Source: Nisaea sp.
GTDB taxonomy: Bacteria > Pseudomonadota > Alphaproteobacteria > Thalassobaculales > Thalassobaculaceae
Direction: 5' to 3'
Assembly: GCF_017640745.1 (NCBI RefSeq)
Contig: NZ_JAEPQA010000017.1
Coordinates: forward strand, 1 to 64,000
Length of the DNA: 64,000 nucleotides
Shown: positions 28,583 to 37,998 of the stretch, in pieces
Position numbering within the stretch: position 1 is the stretch's first letter
Layout: each line of letters opens with the position of its first letter
Position numbers and translations under genes: made by a program
The notes under the pieces: model-generated
The model's database searches: none
Seen by the model: only the letters and a program-made list of their open reading frames with translations
Told to the model about the DNA's origin: nothing

Positions 28583-31197
28583 GCCCGGTGCCGGCGCCGG
28601 TGCCAGTATTTGTGCGCTTCTTCGGTCGCCAGCAGCAGCAGCGAGACGCCGAGCAGCATCAGCCATTCCGAGACTGCCACAGGTCGGAGCGAGAGCACGT
28701 CCGCGATCCAGGGGATATGCGTCGCCCCGATATGGACGGCCTGGGCGATCGGCACGGCGAGGACAAGGAAAGGGTTGCCCCAGAACCGGATGCGGAACAG
28801 CGAGCGGGTTTCCGAACGGCTTGAGAGGGCGTGGATGTTGCCGAACAGGATCATCAGCATCAGCGTGAGGTTGCGGGCCTCGTCCGCGCCTCTGCCGCTT
28901 GAGATCAGCCAGTCGAAGACGGCGAAGGCGAGCAGCCCCATCGCCGTGCCGGTCACCAGTACATGTTCTATGATGCGCCGGTCGAAGATCGGCTCGTCCG
29001 GCCGCCGTGGCGGACGGCCCAGTTCGTTCCCCTCCTTCGGTTCGAAGGCGAGGGCGACGTCCTGCAGGCCGTTGGCGATCAGGTTGAGCCAGAGCAGCTG
29101 CACCGCGTTGAGCGGCATCGGCAGGCCCGCGAGGACGGTCAGGAAAAACAATAGCAGCGCGGAGAAACCGGTCGCGACCAGCAGGGCGATCACCTTGCGG
29201 ATATTGCCATAGACCACCCGGCCCTGCTCGACGCCGGCGACGATGGAGGCGAAGCGGTCATCCGTGATGATCAGGTCCGCCGCCTCCTTGGCGACGTCGG
29301 TGCCGCGCTTGCCCATGGCGACGCCGACATTGGCGCGGCGCATCGCCGGGGCGTCGTTGACCCCGTCTCCGGTGACGGCCACGAAATGCCCGGCGCGCAT
29401 CAGAGAGTCGACGATCTGCTGCTTCTGCAGCGGCTCGATGCGGGCGAAAACGCGCGCCGGTTTCACCAGGGTATCGAGCGCATCCTGTCCTTTTTCGGCG
29501 GCTTCGCGCAGGGCGCTGCCGGTCACGACCTCGCCGGAGATGTTCCGGATGCCGAGATCCCGGGCGATGGCGCCCGCCGTCGCCGGATGGTCTCCGGTGA
29601 TCATCGCGACTTCGATACCGGCGGCGCGGCATTTGTCGACGGCCTCCTTTGCATCGGGGCGGACCGGATCGATCATCGCCACCTGGCCGAGGAAGGTGAG
29701 TTCTGAGAGCTGGTCGATGGCGCCTGTGAAGCGGTCGGTTTCACGCCGCCCCAGCGCGATCACCCGATAGCCCTGCCGTGCGAGCTCGAGCGACTGCGCC
29801 TCGATGGCGGCGCGGTCGATCGGCACCACGCCGTCATGGGTCAGCATGTGGCTCGACATGGCAGCCAGCTTTTCCGGACTGCCTTTTACATGCAGGCAGG
29901 CGCCCTCGCCGAGCCGGGTCAGGCTGCCGGAGAGGGCGCGCTCGGACTCATAGGGGATCATCTCCAGCTGCGCCTGCTCGGCGCGGACCTGGCGCAGCGA
30001 AAGGCCGAGTTTCTTGGCAAGGACAAGAAAGGCGACGTCGACGATGTCGCCGTCCGAGGCCCACTCGCCGCCCGCATAATCCAGATAGCTCTCGTTGGCG
30101 AAGACACCCGTCAGGCAGATGTCGCGGAGACGGTGATGCTGCTCGGGCGAGCCGATGCTGCCGGGCCCGACGCCGGAGCCGCTGACCTCGAACTCGGTGC
30201 CGCCAGGCAGGACGATCTTCGTGATGGTCAGCTCGTTGACGGTGAGGGTGCCGGTCTTGTCGGAGCAGATGAAGGTGCAGGAGCCGAGAGACTCGACCGC
30301 GATCAGCTTGCGGATGATCACATGCAGCTTCGCCATGCGTCCCATACCGATGGCGAGCGCGACGGTCAGCGCCGCCGGCAGGCCTTCCGGGATCGCCGAG
30401 ACCGCGAGGCCGATCGACATCATTGCCATGTCGCGGGTGTCGTAGCCGCCGACCTGGAGCATCAGCAGAATCAGGGCAAGGATCGAGAGCCCGATGCCGC
30501 CCGCGACCTTATAGGTGAAGCGGCGGATGCGAATCATCAGGGGCGGCTCGGACAGCCGTCCGGCGCCGATCTCCCGCGCGATCGAACCGATCTCTGTGGA
30601 AAGTCCGGTCGCCGTCACCGTGCCGAGGGCGCGGCCGTGGGTGACGACGGTTCCGGCGAAGCACATATCGACCCGTTCCGAGATGGGCGCGTCGCGGTCG
30701 GGCTGCGCCTCGGCATTTTTGGTGACCGCGAGGGATTCCCCGGTGAGTGCGGACTCGTCGACGGCGAGGTTGTAGGCGGTGGCAAGGCTGATATCGGCCG
30801 GGACCTTGTCGCCGGAGGCGAGCAGGACGAGATCGCCCGGAACGACCTCTTCGATGTCGATGCTTCTGTCGATGCCGTCGCGGCGGACGCGGGCCGTGCC
30901 GCGGACCATCTTGCGGAGCGCCGAGGCGGATTTCTGCGCGGCGTATTCCTGCACCGTTCCGATCGCGGCGTTGATCACCAGGACCGCGACGATGAAGACC
31001 GCGCTCGGGATCTGCCCGATGGCAAGCGAAGCAAGGGCGGCGGCGATCAGAATGTAGATGAACGGACTGAGGAATTGCCGGGCAAACAGCAGGAGCGGTC
31101 CCGACAGTTTCGGCTCGGGAAGTCGGTTCGGCCCAACCTCGGCAAGACGCCGTCCTGCTTCTGCCGAGGTCAGTCCATCCGGGTTTTCGATCGGCAC
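28567..31197 (-). CDS. P2-type (Ca2+/Na+-like) cation-transporting ATPase
   Basis: The protein has 876 residues. It has an N-terminal cation-ATPase domain, TGES at 152-155, the M4 motif SAIPEGLPA at ~268-275, phosphorylation site DKTGTLT with Asp313, hinge TGDGVNDAP, and six C-terminal membrane segments. PEGLP and overall length match P2-type pumps rather than heavy-metal P1B pumps, and no metal-binding N-terminal domain is seen. It exports or takes up Ca2+, Na+ or a similar cation across the inner membrane. No regulator is adjacent. Confidence 0.93.
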   Translation of the reverse strand: MPIENPDGLTSAEAGRRLAEVGPNRLPEPKLSGPLLLFARQFLSPFIYILIAAALASLAIGQIPSAVFIVAVLVINAAIGTVQEYAAQKSASALRKMVRGTARVRRDGIDRSIDIEEVVPGDLVLLASGDKVPADISLATAYNLAVDESALTGESLAVTKNAEAQPDRDAPISERVDMCFAGTVVTHGRALGTVTATGLSTEIGSIAREIGAGRLSEPPLMIRIRRFTYKVAGGIGLSILALILLMLQVGGYDTRDMAMMSIGLAVSAIPEGLPAALTVALAIGMGRMAKLHVIIRKLIAVESLGSCTFICSDKTGTLTVNELTITKIVLPGGTEFEVSGSGVGPGSIGSPEQHHRLRDICLTGVFANESYLDYAGGEWASDGDIVDVAFLVLAKKLGLSLRQVRAEQAQLEMIPYESERALSGSLTRLGEGACLHVKGSPEKLAAMSSHMLTHDGVVPIDRAAIEAQSLELARQGYRVIALGRRETDRFTGAIDQLSELTFLGQVAMIDPVRPDAKEAVDKCRAAGIEVAMITGDHPATAGAIARDLGIRNISGEVVTGSALREAAEKGQDALDTLVKPARVFARIEPLQKQQIVDSLMRAGHFVAVTGDGVNDAPAMRRANVGVAMGKRGTDVAKEAADLIITDDRFASIVAGVEQGRVVYGNIRKVIALLVATGFSALLLFFLTVLAGLPMPLNAVQLLWLNLIANGLQDVALAFEPKEGNELGRPPRRPDEPIFDRRIIEHVLVTGTAMGLLAFAVFDWLISSGRGADEARNLTLMLMILFGNIHALSSRSETRSLFRIRFWGNPFLVLAVPIAQAVHIGATHIPWIADVLSLRPVAVSEWLMLLGVSLLLLATEEAHKYWHRRRHRAQTAR

Positions 31198-31310
31198 GTC
31201 TGGTATCTCCGGCGATGTCGCGGGGCCGCAGATATTCTATATCGCACCGCACAATCGGCGGAAATGACCTGGCGCAATACGATTGCCCTGCCGGAAGACG
31301 GGTCTTCCGG

Positions 31311-32873
31311 CTAGTGCGTGCCTGTCGCCTTGAGATCGTCGAGGGCGTTCCTGAGATAACCGACGCGCGCCGCCGGCAGCCAGACGGAGACGGTGGTTCC
31401 GACATCCACTTCGCTCTCGAGCGTGAGCGTGCCGCCATGCAGTTCGACCATCATCTGCGCCAGCGGCAGACCGAGGCCGGTGCCGCTCTGCGACGCGGTA
31501 ATCTCGTCGTCGAGCCGCTCGAAAGCGGTCAGCGCCTTCGGTATCTGATCCGACGGAATACCGCGACCGGTATCGGAGATATGGAACTCGATCCCGCCCC
31601 GGCGGCTGTCGCCGTGGCGCGGCCTGAGAGAGACGATCGCTTTGACCGTGCCTCCCGCCGGTGTGTATTTGACCGCATTGCCGAGCAGGTTCAGCAGCAC
31701 CTGTTTCATTTTCGTAGGATCGACATCGAGCACCAGTTCCGGGTCGACCTCGGACCGCTGTAGCTCGATGCCCCGCTCGTCCGCCAGCGGCTTGACCAGC
31801 CGGACCGCTTCGGAGACCAGCGCATCGACGCCGACGATCTCCTCCTCGAGCGAGTCCTGTCCGGCCTCGATGCGGGCGATGTCCAGCAGTTCGTTGATGA
31901 TCTTCAGCAGGTGTCGTCCGCTCTCGCGGATATCGACCGAGAACTCCCTGTAGCGCTCGTTCTCCAGCTTGCCGAGCGTGCCGTGCGCCATGATGTCCGA
32001 GAAGCCGATGATGGCATTCAACGGGGTACGCAATTCGTGGCTCATCGCGCGCAGGAAGCGGGTCTTGGAACTGTTGGCGAATTCGGCGGCTTTCTTGGCG
32101 ATCTCGAGCTCGCGGGTGCGCTCGCGCACGCGATCTTCGAGATCCCGGTTGAGGTCCCCGAGATCCGCCTCGGAGCGGCGCAATTCCTCGTTGACGGACC
32201 GCAGCGTCAGCTCGCGCTGGCGCTCGCGCTCCACCATGGTGTTGTAGGCCTGAACGACCAGCCCAAACTCGTCCCGGCTCTGCCAGTTCACGGTCTGCAG
32301 TTCGCCGCAGTCCGAGGACTCCCGGATGGCTTCAAGAAGGCGCTTCAGCGGCCGGTCGACGAGGAAGAAGAAACCAACGACAACTGCGATCAGCGCTGCA
32401 AGGAAAGCGACGGCTATCGCTGTCGCACCGGCGGTATATTCGAACTGCCGGGTTTCCCTTATTTCCTTGTCCGTAAACATCACGCGCAAGGACCAGAGCC
32501 CGTTCTTGGAGGCCGGGATTCGGATCTCCATGCCGTCGAGATTTTCCGGACAGCCCTGCGCCGACGGCATCGCCATGGCCGGTGCCTCGTTACCTTTCGT
32601 CAGCTCGGCACAGAGGAAGGCACGATCGGCGGCGAGCGGCGACAGCAGGTCGCGGGCGAGGAAAGGCTTGTCGTAGGCCGCGTGCCGGTCGACGGCGAGG
32701 GCCGTGCGGGCGGTCAGATTGCCGATCCGGCTGGCGAGGAGCTCCTCGTCGGCGAGCGAGGCGGTGACGAGCAACAGCCAGATCCCCGGAACGATGAGCG
32801 CAAGGAAGGTCACGCCGACAATTGCCAGCAATTTGACCTTCAGCAGTCTCGGGAATGGAGGATTGGCGCCCAT
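31311..32873 (-). CDS. Membrane sensor histidine kinase
   Basis: The protein has 520 residues. TM1 is at ~14-38. A ~105-residue periplasmic domain with Cys88 and Cys108 (possible disulfide) follows. TM2 is at ~148-172, then HAMP, and a coiled coil at ~215-265. HisKA has SHELRTPLNAIIGFSD with His279. The HATPase has NAVKYT, DTGRGIP and GTGLGLPL. There is no response regulator nearby, so it is an orphan. It lies 31 nt downstream of a small secreted protein gene and probably shares its transcript. Confidence 0.93.
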   Translation of the reverse strand: MGANPPFPRLLKVKLLAIVGVTFLALIVPGIWLLLVTASLADEELLASRIGNLTARTALAVDRHAAYDKPFLARDLLSPLAADRAFLCAELTKGNEAPAMAMPSAQGCPENLDGMEIRIPASKNGLWSLRVMFTDKEIRETRQFEYTAGATAIAVAFLAALIAVVVGFFFLVDRPLKRLLEAIRESSDCGELQTVNWQSRDEFGLVVQAYNTMVERERQRELTLRSVNEELRRSEADLGDLNRDLEDRVRERTRELEIAKKAAEFANSSKTRFLRAMSHELRTPLNAIIGFSDIMAHGTLGKLENERYREFSVDIRESGRHLLKIINELLDIARIEAGQDSLEEEIVGVDALVSEAVRLVKPLADERGIELQRSEVDPELVLDVDPTKMKQVLLNLLGNAVKYTPAGGTVKAIVSLRPRHGDSRRGGIEFHISDTGRGIPSDQIPKALTAFERLDDEITASQSGTGLGLPLAQMMVELHGGTLTLESEVDVGTTVSVWLPAARVGYLRNALDDLKATGTH

Positions 32874-32904
32874 CGGATCAGCCTGAGAGTAGCCGTGCGT
32901 TGGT

Positions 32905-33309
32905 TTATTGAACCCGCTTCACGCGTCCGTCCTTCATCAACCGCTGCAGCAGAGCGCGGTCGGCGACGGCGGTATGGAAAACGACATAATCGCCGTTGTT
33001 CCGGGCCATGTAGTAGTCGATCGGCACGTCCTTTCCGGAATCGTCACGGAAATCGAAGCAGAGGACATAGTGATCCGCCATCGACAGGATCATAGGATGG
33101 GCCGTGACCGGATGCAGTTTGTGAACCTCGCCATCATTCGGATCGAGATAGAGAACCGAGCCGTCGACCAGTGTGCTGTCGACATGCCGCTGCATCGCGG
33201 CCTGGATCGCCGCTTTCTCGGAGAGGGTGAGCGCGGACGCGGACCCGAACGGAGCGATTGCCGCGGCAAACATGAAGAACCCGAGTGCAAGGAGGTGAAT
33301 TCTGGTCAT
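32905..33309 (-). CDS. Small secreted protein of unknown function
   Basis: The protein has 134 residues. The signal peptide is ~1-26 (LLALGFFMFAAAIAPFGSASA). The mature part is about 108 residues, with a helix (LSEKAAIQAAMQRHVDSTLV) then strand-rich sequence (SVLYLDPNDGEVHKLHP, YVLCFDFRDDSGKDV). I do not recognise a named family. It is transcribed just before the histidine kinase gene, so it could be a periplasmic accessory or ligand-binding partner of that sensor. Confidence 0.8.
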   Translation of the reverse strand: MTRIHLLALGFFMFAAAIAPFGSASALTLSEKAAIQAAMQRHVDSTLVDGSVLYLDPNDGEVHKLHPVTAHPMILSMADHYVLCFDFRDDSGKDVPIDYYMARNNGDYVVFHTAVADRALLQRLMKDGRVKRVQ

Positions 33310-33534
33310 CGTTTCTCTCGTCCTGCTGGAATTTTCAGCGTTTTATCATCGAGATAATAAAGAAGCGGTTAATTCTGGAATACTGGTTCAATTATCTTAA
33401 ATGCCATCTATTCGGCGCGCGATCGGAGTGCGCGTTCCGCTTCCCGGGATAGCCGGCGAACCGATTGACAGCCTCGCCCGTGGGGCTAGGCTCCCCACCC
33501 GGCACCTCCCGCCCCCCAAGTCTTCCGGATTCAC

Positions 33535-34122
33535 ATGCTTACATTCGCAACGGCGATCTTTTTCCTGATCATCACGCCAGGGATCGGGGTTCTGACGACA
33601 GCTGGCATCGGGGCCGGATACGGATTCGCTGCCGGTATACGGTTCCTGATCGGGCTCTTCTTCGGGACCAACGCCGTGGCGGTGCTGACCGTGACCGGAA
33701 TAGCGGCGGTGGTGCTGGCAAATCCGATCCTCGGGCCTGTGCTGTTCTATGGATCGGCCGCCTACCTGCTTTATCTCGCCTTCAGGATTGGCTGGGCCGG
33801 CTCGAAGATCGCTTTCGTCGAGCGGCAGAGCGCGCCGGGAATCGTCGGCGGGTTCCTGCTGCAGCTGATCAATCCGAAGGCCTACGCAGTCAACACCACG
33901 CTCTTTTCCGGCTTTCATTTCATGCCCGAGAACATGAGCATGGAACTGGCGCTGAAATTCCTGATCATCAACGCGATCTGGGTTCCGGTTCACCTGCTCT
34001 GGCTCTGGGCCGGCGTTTCGCTCAAGCATCTGGACCTGTCGGAGCGCAGCCAGTCCCTGATCAACAAGGGCATGGCATTGTCGATGCTGATCGTCGTCGC
34101 TCTGGCCGCGACGAGAGGCTGA
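33535..34122 (+). CDS. LysE/RhtB-family amino acid exporter
   Basis: The protein has 195 residues and about six hydrophobic segments. The family motif after the first helix is TPGIGVL, with LLQLINPKAYAVNTTLF at ~110. The N-terminus is slightly shorter than usual, but no better start is seen. It sits 18 nt upstream of the D-threonine aldolase-type gene, so it may export an amino acid related to that enzyme. The 225 bp before it contain an AT-rich patch (33330-33400) shared with the divergent secreted-protein gene. Confidence 0.85.
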   Translation: MLTFATAIFFLIITPGIGVLTTAGIGAGYGFAAGIRFLIGLFFGTNAVAVLTVTGIAAVVLANPILGPVLFYGSAAYLLYLAFRIGWAGSKIAFVERQSAPGIVGGFLLQLINPKAYAVNTTLFSGFHFMPENMSMELALKFLIINAIWVPVHLLWLWAGVSLKHLDLSERSQSLINKGMALSMLIVVALAATRG

Positions 34123-34140
34123 ACTGAGGGAGAAACAAGG

Positions 34141-35292
34141 ATGAGCGGCAGGTCTTCAAACAATCCGGAAGTCGGATACGACGTGCCGGCGGCGGTCGGC
34201 ATGCGGGAGGGCGAGATTCAGACGCCCTGTCTGGTGATCGATCTCGACGCCTTCGAGCATAATCTCCGGAAGATGGGAGCGCTTTGCGCCGGAATGGGCG
34301 TGAAGCTGCGGCCGCACGGCAAGATGCACAAATCCGCCGACATCGCCCGACGGCAGGGCGAGATGGGCGGCGCAACAGGGATCTGCTGCCAGAAAGCTTC
34401 CGAGGCCGAGGCCTTTGCGCGCGGCGGCATCACCGACATCCTTGTGACCAACCAGGTGCGCAGCCCGCGCATGATCGACCGGCTGGCCCGGCTCGCGGGC
34501 GAGGTGAAACTCGGACTCTGCGTCGACGATGCGGACAATGTTGCCGAATTGTCTGCGGCGGCGGTCCGGCATGGCAGCGAGATCTCCGTGCTGGTCGAGA
34601 TCGACTGCGGCGCCGGGCGCTGCGGCGTCGCGCCGGGCGCGCCGGCGGTGGAGCTGGCGAAAGCGATCGTGGCCGCGCCCGGGCTCGTCTTCTCGGGTAT
34701 TCAGGCCTATCACGGAGCGGCCCAGCATGTGCGGGCCTTCGCCGACCGGAAAGCGCGGATCGAAGGCGCCATCGCCCTCGCGCGGGAAACCCGCGATGCG
34801 CTCGTCGCGGCCGGCATTCCCTGTCCGACGGTGACCGGTGCCGGAACCGGCAGCTACATGTTCGAGGGCAGCTCCGGGGTCTATACCGAGCTGCAATGCG
34901 GTTCCTACGCGTTCATGGATGCGGATTACGGCAAGGATCTCGACGAAAGCGGCGCGCCGATCTCCGAATTCAGGAACGCCTTCTTCCTGCTCACCTCGAT
35001 CATGAGCACGGCGAAGCCGGGCCAGGCGGTCTGCGATGCCGGGCTCAAGGTGCAGAGCGTGGATTCCGGCCTGCCGGTGATCTTCGGGCGGGACGATGTT
35101 GAATATGTCGGCTGCTCCGACGAACACGGGACGATCCGAGACCCGGGCAACGTGCTGAAGGCGAACGACAAGCTGAAGCTGGTGCCGGGCCATTGTGACC
35201 CGACCTGCAACATCCACGACTGGTATGTCGGGGTGCGCGGCGGCACGGTCGAATGCCTCTGGCCGGTGACGGCGCGTGGCAAGGCTTACTGA
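34141..35292 (+). CDS. DSD1/D-threonine aldolase-family PLP enzyme (3-hydroxyaspartate aldolase-like)
   Basis: The protein has 383 residues with an alanine-racemase-type N-terminal barrel and the PLP Lys in RPHGKMHKS (Lys61). GAGTGS is the phosphate-binding loop. The C-terminal metal site PGHCDPT gives His351-x-Asp353. H-x-D is the D-threonine aldolase/3-hydroxy-D-aspartate aldolase pattern, whereas D-serine dehydratases use H-x-C. It should split a D-beta-hydroxy-amino acid into glycine plus an aldehyde or 2-oxo acid. It is coupled to the LysE exporter. Confidence 0.85.
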   Translation: MSGRSSNNPEVGYDVPAAVGMREGEIQTPCLVIDLDAFEHNLRKMGALCAGMGVKLRPHGKMHKSADIARRQGEMGGATGICCQKASEAEAFARGGITDILVTNQVRSPRMIDRLARLAGEVKLGLCVDDADNVAELSAAAVRHGSEISVLVEIDCGAGRCGVAPGAPAVELAKAIVAAPGLVFSGIQAYHGAAQHVRAFADRKARIEGAIALARETRDALVAAGIPCPTVTGAGTGSYMFEGSSGVYTELQCGSYAFMDADYGKDLDESGAPISEFRNAFFLLTSIMSTAKPGQAVCDAGLKVQSVDSGLPVIFGRDDVEYVGCSDEHGTIRDPGNVLKANDKLKLVPGHCDPTCNIHDWYVGVRGGTVECLWPVTARGKAY

Positions 35293-35302
35293 GCGTCAAG
35301 AT

Positions 35303-36190
35303 CTATCGCGCGTCTGCGCCTTCGTAGAACGTCCCCCGTTCGGCGAAATGCCGGCTGAGCGCGTCCTTCAGGGCCCGAAGCCGGGCCAGGTTCTTCTGGT
35401 CCGGGCGCGAGAGGATCCAGATGCTCCGGTCCGCGATCATCCTTGCGCCGGGCACGCGCACCAGCCCGGGCTGGCAGTCGCCGAGGAAACAGGGCAGCAA
35501 CGTCAGGAAGGGGCCGTGCCGCGCGATCTCGATCTGGCTCCAGTGCTCCGGACATTTATGCGCCATGGCGAGGCCGGTGATCCCGGTCTCCTCGGTCCAG
35601 CCGGTGCCCTCCGCCCAGCCGAGCCAGCGGACGGCGCCGCGATCCCGCTCCAGCAGCGCGCAGGTCTCCGCGCTCGCATAGACCGTCTTGCGGTACTGCA
35701 TCACCCGCTGGCCGATGGCGTCGTCGTCGACCTCGAAGGCGAGGCGGACGGAGAGATCGGTCTCGAGCTCGGCGAAACGGGTGAAGCGGTCGGTGATCTC
35801 GAGTTCAATCTCGATCTCCGGATACTCTTCCGCGAACCCGGCAAGCGCAGCGCCGAGCCCGGCCGGACAGAGCGCGAAGGGAATGCTGACCCGGATCGGC
35901 CCCTTCAGCTCGGCGTCCCGTCCGGCGGCGAGGCGCTTCGCCGTACGGAAGGCGGTCTCCATCTCGGCCGCATGCCGGGCCAGCTCCATTCCTTCCGCCG
36001 TCGCTTCAAGCCCTTTGCGCGTCCGCCCGAACAGTCGCGTGCCGAGTGCCTGTTCGACCGCGTTGAGCCGCTGCAGAACGGTACCGTGATTCACCCCGAG
36101 GTCGCGAGCGGCCGCACGGATCGACCCGGCCCGCGCGACGGCGAGCACGTAGCGGAGATCATCCCAGTTAGTGGATAAATTATTGACCAT
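35303..36190 (-). CDS. LysR-type transcriptional regulator
   Basis: The protein has 295 residues. The N-terminal HTH (WDDLRYVLAVARAGSIRAAARDL, VNHGTVLQRLNAVEQAL) is followed by a ligand-binding domain. It is divergent from the cysteine-synthase-like gene with a ~75-bp shared gap and convergent with the aldolase gene. It most likely controls the cysteine-synthase-like gene and itself. Confidence 0.9.
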   Translation of the reverse strand: MVNNLSTNWDDLRYVLAVARAGSIRAAARDLGVNHGTVLQRLNAVEQALGTRLFGRTRKGLEATAEGMELARHAAEMETAFRTAKRLAAGRDAELKGPIRVSIPFALCPAGLGAALAGFAEEYPEIEIELEITDRFTRFAELETDLSVRLAFEVDDDAIGQRVMQYRKTVYASAETCALLERDRGAVRWLGWAEGTGWTEETGITGLAMAHKCPEHWSQIEIARHGPFLTLLPCFLGDCQPGLVRVPGARMIADRSIWILSRPDQKNLARLRALKDALSRHFAERGTFYEGADAR

Positions 36191-36267
36191 GATGGTGAAT
36201 ATTATCGCTCTTTGGTTTGTTCAGGTAGCCACATATGGTCCTCGCATCCCGACACGTGGAGGGCATG

Positions 36268-37215
36268 ATGCGGGGACAGACAATCATCGACCGGATCGGA
36301 AACTCGCCTCTGGTCGAGCTGAAGCACATCGTGCCGGACGGGGCGGGCCGGGTTTTTCTGAAGATCGAGAGCGAGAACCCGACCGGCTCGATGAAGGACC
36401 GGATGGCACTTGCCATGGTCGAGGCGGCGGAGCGCGACGGGCGGCTCGCGCCCGGCGGCTCGGTGGTGGAATATACCGGCGGCAGCACCGGCGTTTCGCT
36501 CGCCATGGTCTGCGCGGTGAAGGGCTATGCGCTGCACATCGTTTCTTCCGACGCCTTCAGCATCGAGAAACGGCGGCACATGCAGGCGCTCGGCGCGAAA
36601 CTGACCGTGCTGCCGAGCGATAATGGCGCGATGGACGCCGCGCTGACCCGCGCGATGATTGCCGAGGCGGACCGCATCCAGCGCGAGACCGGAGCCTTCT
36701 GGACCGATCAGCTCAACAATGTCGACCAGCTTGCGGCCTATCACGCGATGGGCCGGGAAATCTGGGAACAGACCGGGGGACGGGTCGATGCCTTCGTCCA
36801 AGCGACCGGGACCGCGGCCTCGGCGCGTGGCGTGGCGGAGTTCCTGAAAGAGCGCCGAATGGAGATCCGCACCGTCGCCATTGAGCCCGCCGAGTCGGCG
36901 GTGCTCTCGGGCGGTCCCTCCGGAAAGCACCGGATCGAGGGTGTCGGGGCGGGGTTCGTGGTCCCGCTCTGGGACCCGGCGCCGATCGACGAGGTGGCGA
37001 CAGTCAGCACTGCGGACGCGATGGAGATGTCCCGCCGCCTCGCACGCGAGGAGGGGCTCTTCGCCGGCACCTCGACAGGGGCGAATGTGCTCGTCGCCCT
37101 CAGCGAGGCCGAACGTCTCGGACCGGACTCCGTCGTGGTCACCATCATGTGCGACAGTGGGGTCAAATATCTCAGTACCGAGCTCTACAATGGGGAGGCG
37201 AGCGATGCCGGTTGA
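36268..37215 (+). CDS. Cysteine synthase-family PLP enzyme (beta-replacement, atypical)
   Basis: The protein has about 316 residues. ATG 36268 is best spaced from ggaggg at 36258-36263; ATGs at 36265 and 36235 are alternatives. It is a fold-type II PLP enzyme with PLP Lys in NPTGSMKDRMA. The substrate loop normally written TSGNTG reads YTGGSTGVSLA, so the Asn that contacts PLP is Ser. That places it in an atypical subgroup and the donor/acceptor amino acids are uncertain. It overlaps the glycosylase-like gene by 11 nt and is divergent from a LysR regulator. Confidence 0.82.
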   Translation: MRGQTIIDRIGNSPLVELKHIVPDGAGRVFLKIESENPTGSMKDRMALAMVEAAERDGRLAPGGSVVEYTGGSTGVSLAMVCAVKGYALHIVSSDAFSIEKRRHMQALGAKLTVLPSDNGAMDAALTRAMIAEADRIQRETGAFWTDQLNNVDQLAAYHAMGREIWEQTGGRVDAFVQATGTAASARGVAEFLKERRMEIRTVAIEPAESAVLSGGPSGKHRIEGVGAGFVVPLWDPAPIDEVATVSTADAMEMSRRLAREEGLFAGTSTGANVLVALSEAERLGPDSVVVTIMCDSGVKYLSTELYNGEASDAG

Positions 37216-37879
37216 GAGTTTTGCCGCGATAAGACGGCGGGCGGAGGCGCAACAAGGCGGGGCCGCGGCGCTGGAAAAGCGCATCGCCGAAGGGCTGCGG
37301 CCGGGCGATCCTGCCGCTCTCACCGATGACCGCATCCTTGCGGAGATGGCCAAGCGTGTGTTCCAGGCCGGGTTCTCCTGGAAGGTGATCGAGGCGAAAT
37401 GGCCGGGTTTCGAGCAGGCCTTCGAGCATTTCGACGTCGCGGCGAATGGCGAGATGAGCGCCGAGCGACTGGCCTCGCTCATGGCGGATGAGCGCATCGT
37501 GCGCAACAAGCCGAAAATCCTCGCGGTGCGCGACAATGCCCTGCTGGTCGAGCAGATGGCGGCGCTCGACGGCAGCGCCGGGCGTTTCCTGGCGAAGTGG
37601 GACCGGGCCGACCAGATCGGGCTGATGGAGTATCTGAAAGCGCACGGCAATAGGCTTGGCGGCGCGACGGGACAGTATTTCCTCCGCTTCATCGGCTGGG
37701 ACGGCTTCATTCTCTCGAAGGACGTGGTCACGGCATTGGGACTGGCTGGCGTGATCGACGGCCCGGCGACCTCGAAATTGGCCATGGCGAAGATCCAGGC
37801 CGCCTTCAACGCCTGGCACGAGGAGAGCGGCCGCCCACGCTCCGAGATCAGCCGGACGCTCGCGCTCTCTGTTGGTTAG
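37205..37879 (+). CDS. DNA-3-methyladenine glycosylase I (TAG)-like protein
   Basis: The protein has 224 residues from ATG 37205. The core resembles the TAG/Adenine_glyco family (VFQAGFSWKVIEAKWPGFEQAF, NKPKILAVRDNA, GATGQYFLRFIGWDGFILSKDV, ending SEISRTLALSVG). The N-terminal Cys and C-terminal His/Cys that bind Zn in classical TAG are not seen. Base-excision repair of alkylated adenine is the family role. Overlap with a cysteine-synthase-like gene is unusual, and its actual substrate is uncertain. Confidence 0.78.
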   Translation: MPVESFAAIRRRAEAQQGGAAALEKRIAEGLRPGDPAALTDDRILAEMAKRVFQAGFSWKVIEAKWPGFEQAFEHFDVAANGEMSAERLASLMADERIVRNKPKILAVRDNALLVEQMAALDGSAGRFLAKWDRADQIGLMEYLKAHGNRLGGATGQYFLRFIGWDGFILSKDVVTALGLAGVIDGPATSKLAMAKIQAAFNAWHEESGRPRSEISRTLALSVG

Positions 37880-37998
37880 GAAACGGACCGCGCGGGCGTC
37901 ATAAAGTCAGCCGGTCTCTCCGATAAGCATTTCTCCGATTCCCATTCGGCGCCATCGCCTGCAAGCTCGCCCGGAGTTCAGATCGCGGGGGAGACGGA

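Noticed and set aside
34141-35292. The aldolase as part of the NRPS pathway through beta-hydroxyaspartate
   Set aside because: It is 21 kb away, in a different operon with an exporter, and the NRPS residue prediction is itself weak.
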